From: JAXLRU01 sp046330935
GTDB taxonomy: Bacteria > Actinomycetota > Actinomycetes > Actinomycetales > Kineosporiaceae
DNA length: 64,000 nucleotides
Reading direction: 5' to 3'
NCBI GenBank assembly: GCA_046330935.1
Contig: JAXLRU010000003.1
Location: forward strand, 434,001-498,000
Shown: piece by piece, positions 59,520 through 64,000 of the stretch
How the letters are laid out: each line of letters begins with the position of its first letter
How positions within the stretch are numbered: the first letter of the stretch is position 1
Notes under the pieces: model-generated
Told to the model about the DNA's origin: nothing
Databases searched by the model: none
What the model saw: only the letters and a program-made list of their open reading frames with translations
Position numbers and translations under genes: made by a program

Positions 59520-61094
59520 ATGACACTGGCCGGCGAGACGACCGACGACGCGCGGCCCGCCGTGATCCGCATGCAGGGCATCGAGGTCACCTTCCCGGGC
59601 GTGCGCGCCCTCGACGGCGTCGACTTCCGCCTGCTGCCCGGCGAGATCCACGCGCTGATGGGCGAGAACGGGGCGGGCAAGTCCACCCTGATCAAGACCC
59701 TGACCGGGGTGAACCGCGCGAACGCGGGACGGATCCTGCTCGACGGGCGGCCGGTGAGCTTCGCCGGGCCCGGCGCGGCCCAGGCCGCGGGGATCAGCAC
59801 CGTGTACCAGGAGGTCAACCTCTGCCCCAACCTCACGGTGGCCGAGAACATCCTGCTCGGCCGCGAGCCGCGCCGGTTCGCGCGGATCGACGCCCGGGCC
59901 ATGCGCCGCCGGGCCGCGCAGGTGCTGTCGCAGATGGGCCTGGCCGTCGACCCGGCCTCGCAGCTGTCCGAGCACTCCGTGGCCGTCCAGCAGCTCGTGG
60001 CCATCGCCCGGGCCGTGCAGGTCGAGGCCAAGGTGCTCATCCTCGACGAGCCGACCTCCAGCCTCGACGCCGACGAGGTCGCCGAACTCTTCCGGATCAT
60101 GCGCGACCTGCGCGCCCAGGGCGTCGCGATCCTGTTCGTCTCGCACTTCCTCGACCAGGTCTACGAGATCAGCGACCGGATGACCGTCCTGCGCAACGGG
60201 CGGCTCGTGGGCGAGTACCTCACCGCCGACCTCCCCCGGCTGGAGCTCGTCCAGGCCATGCTGGGGCGCGAGCTGCGCGCGCTGGAGGAGCTCGAGCGCG
60301 AGGCCGCGCAGGCCGCCGACAGCCAGGCGCCCGTGCTGCTCGACGCCGCCGGCCTGGGCCGCGCGGCCTCCGTCCAGCCGTTCGACCTGCAGGTGCGCCC
60401 CGGGGAGGTGGTCGGCCTGGCCGGCCTGCTCGGCTCGGGCCGCACCGAGATCGCGCGCCTGCTCTTCGGCGCCGACCGCGCCGACGCCGGCACCCTGCAC
60501 TGGGACGGCGAGCGCGCCAGCTGGGCGAGCCCGGCCGGCGCCGTCCACGCGGGGATCGGCTTCTGCTCCGAGGACCGCAAGCGCGAGGGCATCGTCGCCG
60601 ACCTCACCGTCCGCGAGAACGTCCTGCTCGCCCTCCAGGCCCGCCGCGGTTGGGTGAAGCGGATCCCCGCGCGCGAGGCCGACGCCCTCGTCGCGCGCCT
60701 CATCGAGCAGCTCGACGTCCGCCCCGCCGACCCGCGCGCCCGCGTCGGGCAGCTGTCGGGCGGCAACCAGCAGAAGGTGCTGCTCGCCCGCTGGCTCGCC
60801 GTCGAGCCGCGGATGCTCGTCCTCGACGAGCCGACCCGGGGCATCGACGTCGGGGCCAAGGCCCAGATCCAGCAGCTCGTGCGGCGGTTGGCGGCCGACG
60901 GCGTCGCCGTCGTCTTCATCTCCGCCGAGCTGGAGGAGGTGCTGCGGATCAGCGACCGCGTGGTCGTCGTCCGCGACCGGCGGATCGTCGCCGACCTGCC
61001 CGCACGAGACCTCACCGTCGACGACGTGATGCCGCTGATCGCCAGCGGCGCCACGCAGGCCGGGCCCGCGCCCGAGCAGGGGAGAGTGGCATGA
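59520..61094 (+). CDS. Sugar ABC transporter ATPase, two-domain (YtfR/AraG type)
   Basis: 524-residue tandem ABC ATPase. Domain 1: Walker A GENGAGKST, Q-loop VYQEVNLCPNLT, degenerate signature LSEHSVAVQQLVA and Walker B LILDEPTSSLD. Domain 2: degenerate Walker A GLLGSGRTE, intact signature SGGNQQKVLLARWL and Walker B LVLDEPTRGID. This asymmetric arrangement is characteristic of RbsA/AraG/YtfR importers. ATG 59520; its stop overlaps the permease ATG (ATGA). Confidence 0.94.
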   Translation: MTLAGETTDDARPAVIRMQGIEVTFPGVRALDGVDFRLLPGEIHALMGENGAGKSTLIKTLTGVNRANAGRILLDGRPVSFAGPGAAQAAGISTVYQEVNLCPNLTVAENILLGREPRRFARIDARAMRRRAAQVLSQMGLAVDPASQLSEHSVAVQQLVAIARAVQVEAKVLILDEPTSSLDADEVAELFRIMRDLRAQGVAILFVSHFLDQVYEISDRMTVLRNGRLVGEYLTADLPRLELVQAMLGRELRALEELEREAAQAADSQAPVLLDAAGLGRAASVQPFDLQVRPGEVVGLAGLLGSGRTEIARLLFGADRADAGTLHWDGERASWASPAGAVHAGIGFCSEDRKREGIVADLTVRENVLLALQARRGWVKRIPAREADALVARLIEQLDVRPADPRARVGQLSGGNQQKVLLARWLAVEPRMLVLDEPTRGIDVGAKAQIQQLVRRLAADGVAVVFISAELEEVLRISDRVVVVRDRRIVADLPARDLTVDDVMPLIASGATQAGPAPEQGRVA

Positions 61095-62185
61095 GCACCA
61101 CCGGCACCACCCTCGAACCGGCGCCCGCGCGCCCCCAGCCCCCCGCGGGCGGCGCAGCCGGGGGCTTCGTCCGCCGCCTCGGCGGCCAGCCGCTGTTCTG
61201 GCCGGCGCTCGCGCTGGTCGGGCTCCTCGTCGTCAACGTCGTGCGCACGCCCACGTTCCTGCGGATCCGGATCCAGGACGGCCACCTCTACGGCAGCCTG
61301 ATCGACATCCTCCGCAACGGGGCGCCGACGCTGCTGATCGCCGTCGGGATGACCCTCGTCATCGCCACCCGCGGGATCGACCTGTCCGTCGGCGCCGTCG
61401 TGGCGATCGCGGGCGCGGTCGCCTGCCAGGTGATCGCGAAGTCGGGGGACCCCGGCTCCGCGGGCACCGCCGTCGCCGCGATGTCCCTGGCGCTGGTCGT
61501 CAGCCTCGTCCTCGGCCTGTGGAACGGCTTCCTCGTCGTCGGCCTGGGGATCCAACCGATCGTCGCCACCCTCGTCCTGATGACGGCAGGGCGGGGCGTG
61601 GCGATGCTGCTCACGGGCGGCCAGATCATCACCGTGCGCAACGACACGTTCGAGTGGCTCGGCGGCGGGTTCGTCGTCCTGCCCGTCGCCGTGATCGTCG
61701 CGGGGCTGGTCGTCGCCGCCGTCGCGCTCGTCACCCGCCGCACCGCGCTCGGCATGCTCGTCGAGTCCGTCGGGGTCAACCCCGAGGCCAGCCGCCTCGC
61801 GGGGGTGCGGGCCAGTGGCATCGTCTGGGGCGCCTACGCCTTCACCGGCCTCGCCGCCGGGCTCGCCGGCCTGATGATCAGCTCCGACGTGCACGCCGCC
61901 GACGCCAACTACGCGGGTCTGTGGATCGAGATGGACGCCATCCTCGCCGTCGTCATCGGCGGGACCTCGCTGGCCGGGGGCCGCTACCGGCTGGCCGGCA
62001 CCGTCCTCGGCGCGCTGATCATCCAGACGCTCACCACCACCGTGTACACGGCGGGCGTCCCCACCAACCTCACCCTCCTCTTCAAGGCGGTCGTCGTGAT
62101 CCTCGTGTGCCTGTTGCAGGCCCCGCGGGCCCGCGCCCTCGTCGCGGCCCGGCGCCGCCGGCCCGTCGCGGGGGAGGCCCGGTGA
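61091..62185 (+). CDS. Sugar ABC transporter permease 1 (YtfT-like)
   Basis: 364 residues with about nine to ten helices; the RbsC-family motif TLLIAVGMTLVIATRGIDLSVG and the late EMDAILAVVIGGTSLAGG are diagnostic. Overlaps the ATPase gene by 4 bp and the second permease by 4 bp (GTGA), indicating a heterodimeric channel made from one operon. Confidence 0.93.
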   Translation: MSTTGTTLEPAPARPQPPAGGAAGGFVRRLGGQPLFWPALALVGLLVVNVVRTPTFLRIRIQDGHLYGSLIDILRNGAPTLLIAVGMTLVIATRGIDLSVGAVVAIAGAVACQVIAKSGDPGSAGTAVAAMSLALVVSLVLGLWNGFLVVGLGIQPIVATLVLMTAGRGVAMLLTGGQIITVRNDTFEWLGGGFVVLPVAVIVAGLVVAAVALVTRRTALGMLVESVGVNPEASRLAGVRASGIVWGAYAFTGLAAGLAGLMISSDVHAADANYAGLWIEMDAILAVVIGGTSLAGGRYRLAGTVLGALIIQTLTTTVYTAGVPTNLTLLFKAVVVILVCLLQAPRARALVAARRRRPVAGEAR

Positions 62186-63237
62186 TCACCGACAGCCCCA
62201 CGCCGGCCGCCCCCGCCGTGACCCCCGACCGGTCCGAGGCCGCCCCCGCCGGGGCCCTGGCCCGTCTCGGCGCCGCCCGCCGCCGCTTCGTGCCCGACCG
62301 GATCCTGCCGGTCGCCGTCACGGTCGCGCTGCTCCTCGCCATGTTCGGCGGCGGCGCCGCGAGCTTCGAGGGCTTCGGGTCGGGGCAGGTCGTGGCCAAC
62401 CTGTTCATCGACAACGCGTTCCTCATCGTGCTCGCCGTCGGCATGACGTTCGTGATCCTCACCGGCGGCATCGACCTGTCCGTCGGGTCGGTCGTCGCGC
62501 TGTCGGGCATGATCCTCGCGGCCACGCTCAAGGCGGGCTGGCCGCCCGCCCTGGCCTTCCTCGCGGTGCTCGCCACCGGCACGCTGCTCGGCTGGCTGAT
62601 GGGCCTGGTCATCCACCACCTGGAGATCCAGCCGTTCATCGTCACCCTCGCGGGCATGTTCCTCGCCCGGGGCCTGTGCTTCCTGATCGACGAGGACTCC
62701 CTGGCGATCCGCGAGAAGTCCACCGTCGACCTCGCCAACGCGTCCGTGACGCTGCCGGGCGACGTGATCGTCACGATGCCCGCGATCCTCGCGGTGGTCG
62801 TCGTCCTCGTCGCCGCCGCCGTCCTCGCCTGGACCCGCTTCGGCCGCACCGTCTACGCCGTCGGCGGCAGCGAGGCCTCCGCAGGGCTGATGGGCCTTCC
62901 CGTCGCCCGGGTCAAGGTCGGCGTCTACGCCATCAGCGGCTTCTGCTCCGGCCTGGCCGGGCTGCTGTTCGCGCTGTACTCGCTGTCGGGCTACCCGCGG
63001 GCGGCCATCGGCATGGAACTCGACGCCATCGCCGCCGTCGTCATCGGCGGCACCCTGCTCACCGGCGGCACCGGGTACGTGCTCGGGTCGTTGGCCGGGG
63101 TGCTGGTGCTCGGCGTGATCCAGACCCTGATCTCCTTCGACGGCACCCTGAACTCGTGGTGGACGCGGATCGTCATCGGCGTCCTGCTGCTCGCGTTCAT
63201 CGTCGTCCAGCGGTTCCTGCTGCGGCGTCGGGCATGA
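62182..63237 (+). CDS. Sugar ABC transporter permease 2 (YjfF-like)
   Basis: 351 residues. FLIVLAVGMTFVILTGGIDLSVGS, NAFL-type helix starts and ELDAIAAVVIGGTLLTGGTGY place it in the RbsC/YjfF family; IHHLEIQPFIVTLAGMFLARGL is typical of YjfF. Partner of permease 1. GTG 62182 is fixed by the overlap. The ribulokinase gene follows after 45 bp. Confidence 0.93.
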   Translation: MITDSPTPAAPAVTPDRSEAAPAGALARLGAARRRFVPDRILPVAVTVALLLAMFGGGAASFEGFGSGQVVANLFIDNAFLIVLAVGMTFVILTGGIDLSVGSVVALSGMILAATLKAGWPPALAFLAVLATGTLLGWLMGLVIHHLEIQPFIVTLAGMFLARGLCFLIDEDSLAIREKSTVDLANASVTLPGDVIVTMPAILAVVVVLVAAAVLAWTRFGRTVYAVGGSEASAGLMGLPVARVKVGVYAISGFCSGLAGLLFALYSLSGYPRAAIGMELDAIAAVVIGGTLLTGGTGYVLGSLAGVLVLGVIQTLISFDGTLNSWWTRIVIGVLLLAFIVVQRFLLRRRA

Positions 63238-63282
63238 GCCCTTTGCTACCTTCCGACCCACCCGACGTCCAGGAGATGCACG

Positions 63283-64000
63283 ATGAGTGACGAGGCACGG
63301 CAGCGGTACACGATCGGTATCGATTACGGCACCCTGTCCGGCCGCGCGGTCGTCGTGCGCGTGTCCGACGGCGCGGAGCTCGGCTCGGCCGTCCACGAGT
63401 ACCGGCACGCGGTGCTCGAGCGCGCCCTTCCCGCGTCGCTCGCCGGGCGGGAGGTGGCGCTGGCCCCCGACTGGGCGCTGCAGGTGCCGCAGGACTACCG
63501 GGACGTGCTCGCCCACGCGGTGCCGGCCGCCGTGGCCGCCGCCGGGATCGACCCCGCCGACGTGATCGGCGTCGGCACCGACTTCACCGCCTGCACGATG
63601 GTGCCGGCGCTCGCCGACGGCACGCCGCTGAACGAGCTGCCCGAGTTCGCCGACCGCCCGCACGCCTACATCAAGCTGTGGAAGCACCACGCCGCCCAGC
63701 CCCAGGCCGACCGGATCACCGAACTCGCCGCCAAGCGCGGCGAGACGTGGCTGGCGCGCTACGGCGGGCGGATCTCCTCGGAGTGGCAGTACGCGAAGGC
63801 GCTGCAGATCCTCGAGGAGGACCCGGAGGTCTACGCCCGCATCGAGCGCTGGGTGGAGGCCGCCGACTGGATCGTCTGGCAGCTGTGCGGCGATTACGTC
63901 CGCAACGCCTGCACCGCCGGGTACAAGGGCATGCTGCAGGACGGCGAGCACCCGAGCAGCGAGTACCTCGCCGAGCTCAACCCCGGCTTCGCCTCGTTCG
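63283..64000 (+). CDS. araB: Ribulokinase, N-terminal part
   Basis: FGGY-family sugar kinase, cut by the window edge after about 239 residues. YTIGIDYGTLSGRAVVVRV is the phosphate-1 loop; GVGTDFTACTMVP, LPEFADRPHAYIKLWKHHAAQPQ and GRISSEWQYAKALQILEE are characteristic of L-ribulokinase. It phosphorylates L-ribulose in the arabinose pathway, which identifies the transporter upstream as a probable L-arabinose importer. ATG 63283 has AGGAG 7 bases upstream. araA and araD are expected to the right. Confidence 0.92.
   Translation, partial: MSDEARQRYTIGIDYGTLSGRAVVVRVSDGAELGSAVHEYRHAVLERALPASLAGREVALAPDWALQVPQDYRDVLAHAVPAAVAAAGIDPADVIGVGTDFTACTMVPALADGTPLNELPEFADRPHAYIKLWKHHAAQPQADRITELAAKRGETWLARYGGRISSEWQYAKALQILEEDPEVYARIERWVEAADWIVWQLCGDYVRNACTAGYKGMLQDGEHPSSEYLAELNPGFASF

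Overview
The window is very GC-rich (mostly above 70% by eye), gene-dense, uses GTG starts freely and has many 1-4 bp start/stop overlaps. Gene content points to a soil-type actinobacterium (Actinomycetota): a coproporphyrin-type HemY/CgoX oxidase, a PadR/permease-prefix (HAAS) pair, a DUF3516 Ski2-like helicase, DUF3099/DUF6343 and SCO0607-like proteins, and LacI-type operators in front of an arabinose-type transporter. I cannot name the genus from sequence alone. No tRNA, rRNA, CRISPR array, transposase or phage gene is visible.

Layout. 1-5400: a two-gene minus-strand unit, SNF2-type helicase then N6-adenine methylase overlapping by 4 bp, which looks like the front (drmD-drmMI) of a class 1 DISARM anti-phage locus cut by the left edge. 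5531-11535: an Fe-S (6-4)/CryB-type photolyase, small membrane proteins, a TspO-like protein, an XRE regulator plus membrane-protein pair with three palindromes, RNase Z and a methyl-accepting chemotaxis protein. 11952-16819: a GH3-like adenylating enzyme, an AAA/DUF4143 ATPase preceded by five exact 23-bp tandem repeats, a GNAT acetyltransferase and RtcB. 16970-17373: an array of 92-bp structured tandem repeats upstream of rtcB. 17430-21352: HAAS/PadR pair, small lipoprotein, small proteins, flavodoxin, and a 29-codon gene with strong ribosome site and terminator. 22088-24356: copper-binding CopC, CDF metal exporter and its ArsR regulator with operator. 24682-35177: large secreted beta-helix protein, helicase, membrane proteins, subtilase with Trp-rich repeats. 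35449-38270: heme-pathway oxidase overlapping a radical SAM/SPASM protein. 38350-43835: slipin, two-component system, secreted beta-propeller, SRPBCC protein. 44036-45794: a compact nucleotidyltransferase - BON-like - metallophosphoesterase operon. 45867-57882: assorted proteins including an RsbW-like ATPase, GH2 glycosidase, AlbA_2/Schlafen-like ATP-binding protein, FtsH paralogue, membrane glycosyltransferase-like protein, phosphodiester glycosidase and DUF445 protein. 57903-64000: a sugar ABC transporter operon (binding protein, ATPase, two permeases) ending in ribulokinase, hence probably L-arabinose uptake and use, under LacI-type operators.

The most unusual signals are non-coding: (i) a dispersed 35-bp palindrome, one copy inserted in frame in the radical SAM gene and another covering a start codon; (ii) the five 23-bp repeats abutting the DUF4143 ATPase start; (iii) the 92-bp array next to rtcB. 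The DISARM front end and the nucleotidyltransferase/phosphoesterase operon are the best candidate defence or regulatory systems. All coordinates and motifs were read by eye; no homology search was run.
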